From the NCBI GenBank assembly GCA_025965315.1, contig JAOPXD010000029.1, positions 19,034 to 83,033 on the forward strand: a stretch of 64,000 bases of DNA, in the 5' to 3' direction. The translations under genes were made by a program, and so were the position numbers. Below, in pieces: positions 31,754-41,987 of this stretch. Under the pieces are notes generated by a model, which was not told the DNA's origin, made no database searches, and saw only the letters and a list, made by a program, of their open reading frames with translations. The DNA is from Marmoricola sp. GTDB lineage: Bacteria; Actinomycetota; Actinomycetes; Propionibacteriales; Nocardioidaceae. Position 1 is the stretch's first letter. Every line of letters begins with the position of its first letter.

Positions 31754-34351
31754 GTGGACACCGTCGCCTCTGCGGCCGGCAAGGACGCGACCCAGGTCAT
31801 GGCGGCGCTCGGCGTCACCGACGCCGACGGGCTGTCGACCGCAGAGGCCTCTGTCCGCGCGCAGACCTACGGGCCCAATGCTGTCTCCACCAACGGCGCC
31901 CGGTTCTTCCCGGTGCTGCTGCGTCAGGTGCGCTCGCCCCTGCTCGGGCTCCTGCTCGCTGCGGCCGGTGCGTCGTTCGTGGTCGGGCAGCACAGCGACG
32001 CGATCATCATCGGTGCCATCGTGGCGATGTCGGTCGGACTCGGTTTCGTGAACGAGTACCGCGCCGAGAAGGCAGCCCAGGCGCTGCACTCCCAGATCAG
32101 CCACCAGGCCGTCGTGCTCCGGGACGGCGCGCGGGTCTCCGTCGACGTCGCAGCGCTGGTTCCGGGCGATGTCGTGTTCCTGGAGCTCGGTGACGTCGTG
32201 CCGGCGGACCTCCGGCTGCTCGAGGTCAACGGACTCGAGTGCGACGAGTCGATGATGACCGGCGAGTCCCAGCCGGTCGAGAAGGGTACGTCCCCAGTTA
32301 CGTCGGGCACTGCCCTGGCCGAGCTGAGCTGTGGTGCCCTGATGGGCACGGTCGTCCATGCCGGCAGCGGGCGCGGGGTCGTGGTCGCCACCGGTGCCGC
32401 TGCGCAGTTCGGATCGATCGCTGCCGGCCTCAGCACCCATCAGCTCGACACGACGTTCCAGTCCGGGCTGCGCCGCTTCTCGATGATGCTGGTCTACGTG
32501 GCCGGCGCCCTGACCACCTTGATCTTCGTGGCGAACCTGATCCTGCAGCGACCGTTCCTGGACTCGTTGCTCTTCTCGCTCGCCATCGCCGTCGGGATCA
32601 CTCCGCAGCTCCTTCCTGCCGTCGTCTCGACCAGCCTCGCTGCCGGCTCCCGCCGGATGCTGCTCCGCCGGGTCCTGGTCAAGCGGCTCGTCTGCATCGA
32701 GGACCTGGGGGACGTCGGCACGCTCTTCACGGACAAGACCGGAACGCTCACGCTCGGGCGGCTGACCTATGCGCGGGCGGTTGCGAGCGGAGAAGCCCGA
32801 ACCGCTGACGTCCTGCGCTGGGGACTGCTCTGCGCTGAAGCCCCGCCCATGAAGGCCTTCGCCGACGGGCACGCGGTGGGAGGCAACGCCCTCGACCGAG
32901 CGCTCGCGGACTCGCCGGCAGCCGAGCAGATCTGGGACCAGCTCGGTTCCTTCTCGCGCGAGTCGGTGCTGCCGTTCGACCACGACCGTCGAATGGCGTC
33001 GGTCGTCGTACGCGATCGGGTCGGGGTGACGACCCTGGTGACCAAAGGCGCACCGGAGACCGTTCTGGAACGATGCGTCGACGTACCGGAGTCAGCCCGG
33101 CGAGCACTCGCCGCCGAATTCGACGCCGGCAACCGGGTGGTCGCCGTGGCCACCCGGGCGACGGCACGGACGCAGCTGAGCGCCGACTGCGAGAGCGATC
33201 TCCACCTCGTCGGCCTGCTGGTGTTCCTCGACCCACCCAAGACCGACGCCGCCGATGCGCTCGCACGGCTGGCACGCCTGGGCATCACGACCAAGGTGGT
33301 CACCGGCGACAACCCGGCGGTCGCGGTCAAGGTGTGTCGCGACCTCGGGCTGGGCGGGGCGGCCGTCCTCACCGGGGTCGACCTCGACGCCCTGTCCGAC
33401 CAGGAGCTCCCGGCCGCGGTCGCGGCGACCACGGTGTTCGCCCGGGTCTCGCCGGCGCACAAGGCCCGGATCGTGACGGCTGGCCGCGTCGGTGGCGGAG
33501 GCGTTGCCTTCCTCGGCGACGGGGTCAACGACGCCCTGGCCCTGCACGCCGCCGACGTCGGTATCTCGGTCGACTCGGGCACCGATGTCGCCAAGGACGC
33601 CGCCGACGTGATCCTGCTCGACAAGGATCTCGACGTCCTCGCGGACGGGGTCGCCGAGGGACGCCGGATCTTCGCGAACACGATCAAGTACGTCCTGATG
33701 GGCACTTCGAGCAATTTCGGCAACATGTTCTCGGCGGCGACGGCGTCGCTGTTCCTGTCGTTCCTGCCGATGCTGCCCTCGCAGATCCTGCTCAACAACC
33801 TGCTCTACGACACCAGCCAGCTGGCGATCCCCACCGACAACGTCGACGAGGAGCAGCTGCGCCGGCCCTCGCACTGGGACCTCGCCTTCATCCGCCGCTT
33901 CATGTTCGTGTTCGGTCCGTTGAGCTCCGTGTTCGACTTCGCGACCTTCGCCGTGATGCTCGGCGTCTTCCATGCCGGTACGGCGGAGTTCCGGTCCGGG
34001 TGGTTCGTCGAGTCGCTGGCGACCCAGTCGTTGGTCATCTTCGCCATCCGGACCCGGCGGGTGCCGTTCTTCCGGAGCCGTCCGAGCCTGGAGGTCACCC
34101 TGGCTGCCCTCACCGTCGTCGCCGTGGGTGCGGTGCTGCCGGCGTCGCCGCTGGCGCACGCGCTGGGGTTCGCGCCGCTGCCGGGGGCGTTCTTCGCTGC
34201 CCTGGTCGGCATGGTGTGCGCGTACCTCGCCCTGATCGAGATCGGCAAGCGCTGGTTCTACCGGCTCTCCCAGGAGCCGGCGCCCGTCCCGGTCGTGCAC
34301 GGCAGGCTGCTGCGCCGTCGGGTGCGACGGTTCACCGTTGCCAGCAGATGA
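31754..34351 (+). CDS. P-type cation ATPase, MgtA-like
   Basis: GTG 31754 gives 865 residues; longer starts in the same frame run through the coiled-coil gene. The P-type motifs are complete: actuator TGES in CDESMMTGESQPVEK, PxxLP in TPQLLPAVVSTSL, phosphorylation site DKTGTLT (about residue 328), GDGVNDALAL hinge (about 588). Helices flank these and the C-terminus has NNLLYDTSQLAIPTDNVD, a segment typical of MgtA/MgtB magnesium importers. In Mycobacterium tuberculosis a different P-type ATPase, CtpF, is in the DosR regulon, so the placement here is in keeping. Mg2+ transport is inferred. Confidence 0.8.
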   Translation: MDTVASAAGKDATQVMAALGVTDADGLSTAEASVRAQTYGPNAVSTNGARFFPVLLRQVRSPLLGLLLAAAGASFVVGQHSDAIIIGAIVAMSVGLGFVNEYRAEKAAQALHSQISHQAVVLRDGARVSVDVAALVPGDVVFLELGDVVPADLRLLEVNGLECDESMMTGESQPVEKGTSPVTSGTALAELSCGALMGTVVHAGSGRGVVVATGAAAQFGSIAAGLSTHQLDTTFQSGLRRFSMMLVYVAGALTTLIFVANLILQRPFLDSLLFSLAIAVGITPQLLPAVVSTSLAAGSRRMLLRRVLVKRLVCIEDLGDVGTLFTDKTGTLTLGRLTYARAVASGEARTADVLRWGLLCAEAPPMKAFADGHAVGGNALDRALADSPAAEQIWDQLGSFSRESVLPFDHDRRMASVVVRDRVGVTTLVTKGAPETVLERCVDVPESARRALAAEFDAGNRVVAVATRATARTQLSADCESDLHLVGLLVFLDPPKTDAADALARLARLGITTKVVTGDNPAVAVKVCRDLGLGGAAVLTGVDLDALSDQELPAAVAATTVFARVSPAHKARIVTAGRVGGGGVAFLGDGVNDALALHAADVGISVDSGTDVAKDAADVILLDKDLDVLADGVAEGRRIFANTIKYVLMGTSSNFGNMFSAATASLFLSFLPMLPSQILLNNLLYDTSQLAIPTDNVDEEQLRRPSHWDLAFIRRFMFVFGPLSSVFDFATFAVMLGVFHAGTAEFRSGWFVESLATQSLVIFAIRTRRVPFFRSRPSLEVTLAALTVVAVGAVLPASPLAHALGFAPLPGAFFAALVGMVCAYLALIEIGKRWFYRLSQEPAPVPVVHGRLLRRRVRRFTVASR

Positions 34352-35385
34352 CGTTCTGGGGCTGGGTACGCCGGGTGGGGCTGACGGTGCTGGCCGTCGC
34401 CCTGGTGGAGTACCTCGCGGTGCCCCAGCTCGTCGAGGCGCGCAGCGAGCTGCGGCTCTTCGCCGACGCCAAGGTCTGGCTGCTCCTGGGGGCGCTCGTG
34501 TTCGAGGCCGCCTCGCTGCTGTCCTACACCGCGCTGACCCGGGCGGTTCTGGCACCGGAGGTCCGTCCGTCCTTCTCCGTCCAGCTCCGGATCGACCTGA
34601 CCGGTCTCGGGGCGAGCCACCTGCTGCCGGGCGGAACCGCGAGCGCCTCGGCGCTGCGGTACCGGCTGATGACCGCGCGCGGGGTCCCGGGGACGGATGC
34701 GCTCTCGACAGCCGCGGTCGAGACGGTCGTCGGATTCATCGGCCTGGTCGCCACCTTCACCGGCGGGGTCGTGCTGGCATCACCGGGCGTCTGGTCGCAC
34801 CCGGGCTACGTCCTGGCCGGGCTCGCCGGGGCGGCTGTGCTCGCTGCGGCGTACGCAGCAGTCGCGACGGGCCGACTGAGCCCCCGGTCCTGGCCGGCGC
34901 ACCGGGACCGTCGGGTCCGGGAGACCCGTGCCGGTCGCTGGTTCGCCGCTCAGAGCGCGCGCGCCGTCGTCACCTCACGTCGCGTGGCCGAGCGCGCGGA
35001 CACCCTCCTGCGGACGCGCCGGCAACGCCGCCGGCTGCTCGGCTGGGCTGCCGGGAACTGGCTGTTCGACGCGGTCAGCCTCTGGCTGTGCCTGGCGGCG
35101 TACGGCGTCGATGTCCGCCCCGGAGCACTCCTGGTCGCCTACGGGGCGGCCAACCTGGCCGGGTTGCTCCCGTTCACCCCCGGCGGACTCGGCATCGTCG
35201 AGGGGGTGCTGATCCCCGCGCTGGCCGTTCTCAGCGGAGCGGCAGGACCGGTCGTGCTCGGCGTCCTGACCTGGCGCGCGCTGGAGTTCTGGCTGCCGAT
35301 CCCGGTCTCCGGGCTGGCGTACCTCAGCCTCCGCCCCTGGAGCACCCGCAGGCTTCGTCAGGCGAGCGCCCACTCAGCGCGGTAG
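34348..35385 (+). CDS. Lysylphosphatidylglycerol-synthase-like / UPF0104 membrane protein
   Basis: 345 residues with about eight hydrophobic helices: an N-terminal helix (VGLTVLAVALVEYLAVPQLV), ASLLSYTALTRAVL, SHLLPGGTASASALRYRLM, and the C-terminal LLPFTPGGLGIVEGVLIPAL, where the PGGLGIVEG motif marks the flippase domain of the LPG synthase/YbhN family. It lacks the soluble aminoacyltransferase domain, so it is probably a lipid flippase-like protein. It starts inside the ATPase stop (ATGA), hence is translationally coupled to it. Confidence 0.75.
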   Translation: MTFWGWVRRVGLTVLAVALVEYLAVPQLVEARSELRLFADAKVWLLLGALVFEAASLLSYTALTRAVLAPEVRPSFSVQLRIDLTGLGASHLLPGGTASASALRYRLMTARGVPGTDALSTAAVETVVGFIGLVATFTGGVVLASPGVWSHPGYVLAGLAGAAVLAAAYAAVATGRLSPRSWPAHRDRRVRETRAGRWFAAQSARAVVTSRRVAERADTLLRTRRQRRRLLGWAAGNWLFDAVSLWLCLAAYGVDVRPGALLVAYGAANLAGLLPFTPGGLGIVEGVLIPALAVLSGAAGPVVLGVLTWRALEFWLPIPVSGLAYLSLRPWSTRRLRQASAHSAR

Positions 35386-35657
35386 GCAGGATGCTGCGCG
35401 TACGGCAGGGCGAGCAGCCTGAGCGCCCGACAAGGTTGGCCGTCCTCCTTCGGGCAGCACCCGCACCGGGTGATCGTCTCGGTCCCGACCCGCGACACGA
35501 TCGTCATCGAGTGGTCGTTGTGCCGCTCGATCTCGGCGCGCAGCTCGGTGTGCCGGGCCGGCGGGTGGTGGCGGGTCGACGGCCGTCCCTGTCGCGCGTC
35601 CGACTCGGCTTCGTCCTGCATCGCGCGGGAGAGAAGGAAGTCCTTGATTGCTGTCAT
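35358..35657 (-). CDS. DUF6221-like small protein
   Basis: A 99-residue protein with a His-rich linker (RPSTRHHPPARHTELRAEIE), a CGCC pair (TRCGCCPKEDGQPCRALRLL) and the family-like ending LLALPYAQHPAYRAEW. The length and the AlPYaxHPxYxxeW ending match DUF6221 actinobacterial proteins of unknown function. It overlaps the convergent membrane gene by 28 bases. The Cys set suggests a metal or redox site. Confidence 0.55.
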   Translation of the reverse strand: MTAIKDFLLSRAMQDEAESDARQGRPSTRHHPPARHTELRAEIERHNDHSMTIVSRVGTETITRCGCCPKEDGQPCRALRLLALPYAQHPAYRAEWALA

Positions 35658-35732
35658 GGCGCCTGCCGATCAGCGACGGACACGGTGCGATCCGAGTACG
35701 CACAGTTGTCCGACTTGTACGATACGCCGGTT

Positions 35733-36239
35733 TCAGCGGTTTGGGGTGACGAGCGCCGGGACCATCGCGTCGTGCGGGACCAGCACCACCGGGCAGCCCG
35801 CGCGCAGCCGCACCTCGGCCGTCAGACGCGTGCCGACGGCGCCCTCGCCGGCGCCGGGATCGGGTTCGTCCGTGCCGAGGACGAGGACGCTCGCCCCCTC
35901 GGCCGCGCTGAGGAGCAGGTCGCGGACGCTTCCGTTCTCGAGTCGCACCGAGTAGGTCGGCACCGACTCGACCCGGGCGAGTGCCTCCGCCACGGTCCTC
36001 GCCTGGGTCCGTGCCGCGTTCCAGCGCGGTTCGCAGAAGTGGCCCGCCACGCCGTGGACCACGACCGGTGCGTGCATCGGCCAGACGGTCACGATCTCGA
36101 GGGCCCAGCTGTTCTGGTACGCCGTGCGCATCGCCCACAGCAGCGCGTCGTAGCTCGCGGCTGATCCGTCCACGCCGACGACGGCGACGAAGCGGTGCTC
36201 GGCCGGCGTCCGCTGCGCAGGTACCTGGGGATCGCTCAT
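35733..36239 (-). CDS. Universal stress protein (single domain)
   Basis: 168 residues of the UspA fold: FVAVVGVDGSAASYDALLWA at the N-terminus, and GASVLVLGTDEPDPGAGEGA with CPVVLVPH at the C-terminus. The usual ATP-loop G-2X-G-9X-G(S/T) is blurred (GTDEPDPGAGEGAVG), so ATP binding may be lost. GTG 36245 is an alternative start, overlapping the stop of the upstream Usp gene. It is co-transcribed with the tandem Usp gene. Confidence 0.75.
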   Translation of the reverse strand: MSDPQVPAQRTPAEHRFVAVVGVDGSAASYDALLWAMRTAYQNSWALEIVTVWPMHAPVVVHGVAGHFCEPRWNAARTQARTVAEALARVESVPTYSVRLENGSVRDLLLSAAEGASVLVLGTDEPDPGAGEGAVGTRLTAEVRLRAGCPVVLVPHDAMVPALVTPNR

Positions 36240-36241
36240 CG

Positions 36242-37192
36242 TCACAGGCCCGTCGCCGCGACGCCGGCGTCGATGCAGGCGTCAGGGACCACGACGACGA
36301 CGCACGGCGCACGTCCCACGACCTGCCTGCTGACCTCGTCGGTCAGCAGGTCGTAGAACGCGTTGGTCGGATGGGTGCCGATGACGACCAGCTCGGCCCT
36401 CTCGGCGGCCCGCAGCAGCGCGACGTGCGGAAGGTCGTGCACCGCCTGCAGGCTGACCCGTACGTCGGGGAACTTCTCGGCCATCCCGGCGACGACCTCT
36501 GCGACAAGGACGTGCTGGTCCTCGATGTTCGCCTGGACCAGGGACCGTGCCCGGGACGGGTAGCCAGCGGTCTGCTCGTCCCAGTAGGCGTGCAGCACGG
36601 TGAGCGGCAGCGATCGCACCGAGGCGATCCGGTACGCGAACTCGAGCGCCGCCGAGGACCGCTTCGTGCCGTCCACGCCGACGAGCACCCCCGACCTCAG
36701 ATCCCGGTCCTGACCGGTCGAGTCCGGGGTGAACTCACGCCCCTCACGGAGTACGACGACGGGGCAGGCGGCGTGCTGGGTGACCGCAAGACTGACGGAG
36801 CCGAGGAACAGGCTCGCCATCGGCCCACGACCGCGTGAGCCGAGCACGACCATCGAGGCATCCTCGGCCAGCTCGAGCAGGGCGTCCCGGGGGTCGGACT
36901 CGGTGAGCACCTGGTGCAGCACCACGGAGGCGTCCTGATCGGTCGCCACGTCGACGGCGTGCGTCAGCTCGGCCGCGCCCGCGGTCCGGCAGGCGTCGAG
37001 CACGAACGTCGGGTCGAATCCTGGCTCGATCATCCAGGAGCTGACGGCGACCGGGCTGATCGCGTGCGCGAGCACCAGCGGCCGGCGCTCCAGGGCCGCC
37101 TGGTCCACCGCCCACAGCACGGCCCGGTTGCTGCCGGTCGACCCGTCCACTCCGACGACGATGGCACCCAGCGGAATCTCTTTCGTATCCAT
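36242..37192 (-). CDS. Tandem universal stress protein
   Basis: 316 residues with two UspA domains (about 8-150 and 163-305). The first carries the complete ATP-binding loop SRGRGPMASLFLGSVSLAVT and ends CPVVVLRE; the second starts GVLVGVDGTKRSSAALEFAY and ends CVVVVVPD, with a weaker loop. Usp tandem proteins in actinobacteria are strongly tied to the DosR hypoxia response. The start is divergent from the arc operon, and the shared intergenic region has three DosR-like boxes. Confidence 0.85.
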   Translation of the reverse strand: MDTKEIPLGAIVVGVDGSTGSNRAVLWAVDQAALERRPLVLAHAISPVAVSSWMIEPGFDPTFVLDACRTAGAAELTHAVDVATDQDASVVLHQVLTESDPRDALLELAEDASMVVLGSRGRGPMASLFLGSVSLAVTQHAACPVVVLREGREFTPDSTGQDRDLRSGVLVGVDGTKRSSAALEFAYRIASVRSLPLTVLHAYWDEQTAGYPSRARSLVQANIEDQHVLVAEVVAGMAEKFPDVRVSLQAVHDLPHVALLRAAERAELVVIGTHPTNAFYDLLTDEVSRQVVGRAPCVVVVVPDACIDAGVAATGL

Positions 37193-37250
37193 GGTGCGAG
37201 CCTCGCCCGACCCGACCCGCCGGCGGCAGTGTCCGGTGGCCCGGATCGCA

Positions 37251-37311
37251 GGGACGAACGTCCTACGACGTCCGGGGGACTTTCACTCTGCGCCCGATGA
37301 CCTTCGGCCCT
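37251..37311. promoter_or_regulatory. Three DosR-like boxes between usp and arc operons
   Basis: GGGACGAACGTCCT (37251-37264), GGGACTTTCACTCT (37276-37289) and TGACCTTCGGCCCT (37298-37311) resemble the GGGACTWWAGTCCC DosR/DevR binding motif; the first matches 9 of 10 half-site bases. The starts are 25 and 22 bases apart, near two helical turns, as in tandem DosR sites. They could drive both divergent operons. Confidence 0.6.
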
Positions 37312-37382
37312 GATCCGGCGGTGCGCCCCGATGGTTGCGTGGACCCGGAGGCACCGGAGTCGCCGGTGCCGGAGGAGACCTG

Positions 37383-38789
37383 ATGACGCAGCTCGAGAAT
37401 CGACCGGCCGTGGTGATGCCGGCCCTGAGCTCGGACCGGCTGGGTCTGTCCCAGTCCACCGCGCTCGTGATGGGAAGCATCATCGGGGTGGGCATCTTCA
37501 GCCTCCCGTACGCGATCGCCTCGTACGGGCCGATCAGTCTGGTCGCGATGGGGATCGCGACCGTCGGTGCGATCGCGCTGGCGATGATGTTCGCGGTGAT
37601 GTCGCGCCGCTACCCGGCGCAGGGCGGTCCCTACGCCTATGCGCGTGCCGCGTTCGGCAACGGCCTCGGGTTCAGCAACGCCTGGTCCTACTGGATCACC
37701 GCTTGGGCCGGGAATGCCGCGATCGCCGTCGGCTGGGTGTTCTACGTCGAGATCTTCGTCAACAAGGGGAACGCTGTGGGCTGGTCGATCCTGATCGCGC
37801 TCTCCGGCCTGTGGATCCCCGCCGTGGTGAACCTCGCCGGCGTCCGGAGCATGGCGTCGTTCCAGGTCTGGACGACGGTGCTCAAGTTCGTCCCGCTGGC
37901 ACTGATGTCGACCCTCGGACTGTTCTTCGTCAGCGCAGGAAACTTCACGCCCTGGAACACCAGCGGCGACAGCAACGTCTCGGCCATCGGGGGCGCGATG
38001 GCGATCTGCCTGTTCAGCTACCTCGGTGTCGAGACCGCGTCCGTCGCGGCAGCCAAGGTGCGTGACCCCGCTCGCAACGTCGGACGCTCGACCATCTACG
38101 GAACGCTGGCCAGCGGGGTGGTGTACCTGTTCTCGCTGATCGCAGTCTTCGGGATCCTCCCGGCGAGCGCGCTGGCGCTGGACGGCAACAAGGCCTCCTA
38201 CTCCGCAGCCGCCAACGCGATCGTCGGGAGCGGGTCCTGGGCCGGCAACCTGGTGGCGCTCGCCGTGATCGTCTCCGGCATCGGGGCCCTGAACGGCTGG
38301 ACGATGATCGTCGCCGAGATGCCGTTGGCGGCGGCCAAGGACGGGTTGTTCCCCAAGCGCTTCGCCGAGCTGTCCGGGCGCGGGGTTCCCGCCTACGGAA
38401 TCGTCGTCTCGACCGGCCTCGCCTCACTGGCCGTCATCCTGAGCTACCTCGGGGCGAACGGCGCCACGGTGTTCACCACCCTGGTACTGATGACCGGGAT
38501 CACCTCGGCCGTCCCGTACGCGTTCTCGGCCCTGGCCCAGATCAGCTGGCGTCTGCGCGACCACCAGCACGGACACACGCCCAGGTTGTACCTCGACCTC
38601 GCGGTGGCCGCCGTGTCCCTGGCCGTCTCGATCGCCTTCATCTACTACTCCCGCAACACCGATGCCTCCTGGTACGTCGTCTGGGGCCCGTTCCTGATGG
38701 CAGGCGGCGCGTCGCTGCTCGGAATCCCCGTCTACCTGCGGATGCGGCCCTCGATGACGGCGCCCGAGCCCGTCCCTGCGTACCGATGA
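37383..38789 (+). CDS. arcD: Amino acid antiporter, probably arginine/ornithine (ArcD-like)
   Basis: ATG 37383 follows GGAGGAGA. The 468-residue protein is of the APC superfamily with about 12 helices. The first contains [20 protein letters not shown], the G-IIGVGIF motif of amino-acid antiporters. As first gene of the operon with arginine deiminase, ornithine carbamoyltransferase and carbamate kinase, it is assigned as the arginine/ornithine exchanger. Sequence alone cannot exclude another basic amino-acid substrate. Confidence 0.75.
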   Translation: MTQLENRPAVVMPALSSDRLGLSQSTALVMGSIIGVGIFSLPYAIASYGPISLVAMGIATVGAIALAMMFAVMSRRYPAQGGPYAYARAAFGNGLGFSNAWSYWITAWAGNAAIAVGWVFYVEIFVNKGNAVGWSILIALSGLWIPAVVNLAGVRSMASFQVWTTVLKFVPLALMSTLGLFFVSAGNFTPWNTSGDSNVSAIGGAMAICLFSYLGVETASVAAAKVRDPARNVGRSTIYGTLASGVVYLFSLIAVFGILPASALALDGNKASYSAAANAIVGSGSWAGNLVALAVIVSGIGALNGWTMIVAEMPLAAAKDGLFPKRFAELSGRGVPAYGIVVSTGLASLAVILSYLGANGATVFTTLVLMTGITSAVPYAFSALAQISWRLRDHQHGHTPRLYLDLAVAAVSLAVSIAFIYYSRNTDASWYVVWGPFLMAGGASLLGIPVYLRMRPSMTAPEPVPAYR

Positions 38790-38821
38790 TCACTCCGCTC
38801 ACCACCCACCGAAAGGTCACC

Positions 38822-40051
38822 ATGAACTTCCACGTCGATTCCGAGGTAGGCCAGCTCAAGCAGGCGATCGTCCATCGTCCCGGCCTCGAGCTCAGCCGGC
38901 TCACTCCGGCGAACGTCGACGAGCTGCTGTTCGACGACGTCATGTGGGCCGACCGGGCCCGCGAGGAGCACGACGCCTTCGTCGAGCAGCTCCAGGCCGG
39001 CGGCGTCCGGGTCCACGAGTTCGGGACCTTGCTCGCCGAGGCGCTCGACGCCCCGGGTGCCCGGGAGTTCCTGCAGGAGCGGCTGACCACCGCCACCAGG
39101 TTCGGCCCCGGACTGGACGCACCGCTCGACGAGTTCGTCGCTGCCACTCCCGCCCACAAGCTGGCCGAGCTGCTGATCGGGGGTGTCCTGAAGCGCGACC
39201 TCGCTGCCCAGCTGAACGCTCCCAGCCTGTTGATGGAGTACCTGGCGCCGGACGACTTCTTGATGCGCCCGCTTCCCAACCACCTGTTCCAGCGGGACAA
39301 CTCGGCCTGGGTCTACAGCGGGGTCTCGGTCAACCCGATGGCGAAGCGCGCCCGCCAGGGGGAGACGATCAACTCGCGGGTCGTCTACAACTTCCATCCG
39401 ATGTTCACCAGCACCCAGATGCGGTTCCTCTACGGCAACGATTCGTCGGCCCACGAGTCGGCAACCGTCGAAGGCGGTGACATCACCGTCATCGGCAACC
39501 GCGCCGTGATGATCGGGATGGGGGAGCGCTCCACCCCGCAAGGGGTGGAGATCCTGTCGCGGAGCCTGTTCCGCTCCGGCGACGTCGACACCGTGATCGT
39601 GGTCGAGCTGCCCAAGGAGCGGGCGTTCATGCACCTGGACACGGTGATGACGATGGTCGACCGGGACGCATTCTGCGTCTACCCCTACCTGCCCGACGAG
39701 CTCCGCTCGTTCACCCTGAAGGCCGTCGGGGACGGTGGTGACTTCAAGATCGAGGAGAACGCCGAGCTGTTCCCGGTCGTCGCCGAGGCCCTGGGCGTCA
39801 GCGACCTGCGCATCCTGACGACCCCGATCGACAAGAGGGGGGCGGAGCGCGAGCAGTGGGACGACGGCACCAACTTCTTGGCGATCGCGCCGGGCGTGGT
39901 GATGGGGTACGAGCGCAACACGACCACCAACGAGTACCTCGCCGACCAGGGCATCACGGTGGTCCCGGTCGTCGGTGAGGAGCTCGGCCGCGGCCGCGGC
40001 GGCCCGCGCTGCATGACCTGCCCGATCGAGCGCGACGCGGTGCCGGCATGA
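38822..40051 (+). CDS. arcA: Arginine deiminase
   Basis: From ATG 38822 ([20 protein letters not shown], preceded by GAAAGG), 409 residues. Motifs of the guanidine-modifying fold: [20 protein letters not shown], catalytic His in [16 protein letters not shown], and the active-site Cys in [13 protein letters not shown] near the C-terminus. It hydrolyses arginine to citrulline and ammonia, the first step of the ADI pathway. An in-frame ATG at 38786 overlapping the arcD stop is possible but homologues start at the MNFHVDSE equivalent. Confidence 0.9.
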   Translation: MNFHVDSEVGQLKQAIVHRPGLELSRLTPANVDELLFDDVMWADRAREEHDAFVEQLQAGGVRVHEFGTLLAEALDAPGAREFLQERLTTATRFGPGLDAPLDEFVAATPAHKLAELLIGGVLKRDLAAQLNAPSLLMEYLAPDDFLMRPLPNHLFQRDNSAWVYSGVSVNPMAKRARQGETINSRVVYNFHPMFTSTQMRFLYGNDSSAHESATVEGGDITVIGNRAVMIGMGERSTPQGVEILSRSLFRSGDVDTVIVVELPKERAFMHLDTVMTMVDRDAFCVYPYLPDELRSFTLKAVGDGGDFKIEENAELFPVVAEALGVSDLRILTTPIDKRGAEREQWDDGTNFLAIAPGVVMGYERNTTTNEYLADQGITVVPVVGEELGRGRGGPRCMTCPIERDAVPA

Positions 40052-41085
40052 ACGGGGCCGGCATGAGCGCCGTCGATCTCCGGGGCCGCAGCTTCCTCAA
40101 GGAGCTCGACTTCACCGCGACCGAGTGGCGGTACCTGCTGGACCTCGCCGTCCAGCTCAAGGCCGACAAGGCGAGCCGGACCGAGATCCCGACGCTGGTC
40201 GGTCGGAACATCGCGCTGATCTTCGAGAAGGCCTCGACCCGTACCCGCTGTGCCTTCGAGGTCGCGGCGTACGATCAGGGTGCTCACGTCACCTACCTCG
40301 ACCCGAACGGGTCCCACCTCGGCTACAAGGAGTCCGCGGCGGACACGGCGCGGGTGCTCGGTCGGATGTACGACGGCATCGAGTACCGGGGCTTCAAGCA
40401 GACGACGGCCGAGACCCTGGCCCTCCACGCCGGCGTACCGGTGTGGAACGGGCTCACCGACGAGTGGCACCCGACGCAGTCCCTGTGCGACATGCTCACG
40501 ATGCGCGAGCACGCGAACAAGCCCGACAGCGAGATCTCGTTCGCGTTCGTCGGCGATGCTCGCGACAACACGGCCAACTCGCTGCTGATCGCCGGCGCGA
40601 TGCTCGGCATGGACGTACGGATGGTGTCGCCGGCCTCGCTCGGCAACCCGGACGACGTCGTGAAGGCAGCGACCCTGATCGCGGACCAGACCGGGGCGAG
40701 GATCACCTGCACCAGCGACGTCGGTCCGGGGGTCGCGGGGGTCGACTTCGTCTACACCGACGTCTGGGTGTCGATGGGCGAACCGGTGGAGACCTGGTCG
40801 AGCCGGATCGATCTGCTGATGCCGTACCGGATCACCGGTGAGCTGCTGCGGCGGACCGGCAACCCGGACGTGAAGTTCATGCACTGCCTGCCGGCGTTCC
40901 ACGACCGCGCCACCGAGGTGGGCGAGCAGCTGTTCGGTCAGACCGGGATGACGGCGCTCGAGGTCACCGACGAGGTGTTCGAGTCGGCCGCCTCGATCGT
41001 CTTCGACCAGGCGGAGAACCGGTTGCACACGATCAAGGCGGTCCTCGTCGCGACGCTGGCGAACACCTCGGGAGCGACGTCATGA
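40048..41085 (+). CDS. arcB: Ornithine carbamoyltransferase, catabolic
   Basis: 345 residues with the carbamoyl-phosphate site STRTRCAFE, the [10 protein letters not shown] segment, DVWVSMGE, and HCLPAFHD (ornithine-binding region). The start overlaps arcA by 4 bases; ATG 40063 (MSAVDLRG) is an alternative. In this operon it runs in the phosphorolytic direction, splitting citrulline into ornithine and carbamoyl phosphate. Confidence 0.9.
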   Translation: MNGAGMSAVDLRGRSFLKELDFTATEWRYLLDLAVQLKADKASRTEIPTLVGRNIALIFEKASTRTRCAFEVAAYDQGAHVTYLDPNGSHLGYKESAADTARVLGRMYDGIEYRGFKQTTAETLALHAGVPVWNGLTDEWHPTQSLCDMLTMREHANKPDSEISFAFVGDARDNTANSLLIAGAMLGMDVRMVSPASLGNPDDVVKAATLIADQTGARITCTSDVGPGVAGVDFVYTDVWVSMGEPVETWSSRIDLLMPYRITGELLRRTGNPDVKFMHCLPAFHDRATEVGEQLFGQTGMTALEVTDEVFESAASIVFDQAENRLHTIKAVLVATLANTSGATS

Positions 41086-41987
41086 GGATCGTGGTGGCTC
41101 TGGGCGGGAACGCGCTGCTGCGCCGCGGTGAGCCCCCGGAGTCGGCGATCCAGCTCGGTCACGTCGCGGAGGCGGCGCCGGCGCTGGCGAAGACAGCCAC
41201 CGAGCACCAGGTCATCCTCGTCCACGGCAACGGGCCCCAGGTCGGCATGCTCGCGCTGGAGAGCGCGGCGGATCCGACGCTGTCGGTGGCCTACCCGTTC
41301 AGCGAGCTCGTCGCCGAGACCCAGGGCGTCATCGGCTACTGGCTCCAGCAGGCGCTGACCAACGCCGGGCTGGTCACGCCGGTCGTCACCCTGGTGACCC
41401 AGACGGTGGTGGATGCCGACGACCCGGCCTTCGGCGCGCCGACCAAGTTCGTCGGAGCGGCGTACGACGAGGAGCAGGCGCACGCACTCGCCGCCTCGAA
41501 CGGCTGGACCGTGCGGGCCGACGGCAGCGGCTGGCGACGGGTGGTGCCGTCCCCGAGGCCCCTGCGGGTCGTCGAGACCGAGACCGCCCGGGTGCTCCTG
41601 GACGCCGGCACCACGGTCATCCTCGGCGGCGGAGGCGGGGTCCCCGTCGTCGAAGGCGCCGACGGGCTCCGTGGCGTGGACGCCGTCGTCGACAAGGACC
41701 TCGTCGCGGCACATCTGGCGATCGAGACGCACGCCGACCTGCTGGTGCTGCTCACCGACGTCGAGGGGGTGCTCACCGACTTCGGTCGGCCCGAGGAACG
41801 CCTGGTCCGCGCGGTCAGTACCGATGCGCTCCGGTCGATGTCCTTTCCCGAGGGCTCGATGGGCCCGAAGGTGGCGGCGGTGCTGCACTTCGTCGAGGAG
41901 ACCGGCAGGCAGGCTGCGATCGGCTCGCTGACGGCAGCAGGCGACGTCATCGCCGGTGCTTCCGGAACCCAGGTCCACCTGTCGTGA
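41082..41987 (+). CDS. arcC: Carbamate kinase
   Basis: 301 residues of the amino-acid-kinase fold: [20 protein letters not shown] at the N-terminus, [57 protein letters not shown]. It makes ATP from carbamoyl phosphate and ADP, the energy-yielding step of the ADI pathway. It overlaps arcB by 4 bases and the phosphoketolase gene by 4. Confidence 0.9.
   Translation: MRIVVALGGNALLRRGEPPESAIQLGHVAEAAPALAKTATEHQVILVHGNGPQVGMLALESAADPTLSVAYPFSELVAETQGVIGYWLQQALTNAGLVTPVVTLVTQTVVDADDPAFGAPTKFVGAAYDEEQAHALAASNGWTVRADGSGWRRVVPSPRPLRVVETETARVLLDAGTTVILGGGGGVPVVEGADGLRGVDAVVDKDLVAAHLAIETHADLLVLLTDVEGVLTDFGRPEERLVRAVSTDALRSMSFPEGSMGPKVAAVLHFVEETGRQAAIGSLTAAGDVIAGASGTQVHLS

Noticed and set aside
33073-34347. 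A long Arg/Pro-rich plus-strand frame upstream of the flippase-like gene
   Set aside because: It overlaps the P-type ATPase in another frame; high-GC DNA leaves such frames open. Only the part from ATG 34348 is coding.
35374-36312. A 312-codon Arg-rich frame across the universal stress gene
   Set aside because: It is in another frame of the same strand as the Usp genes, which show complete domain motifs.
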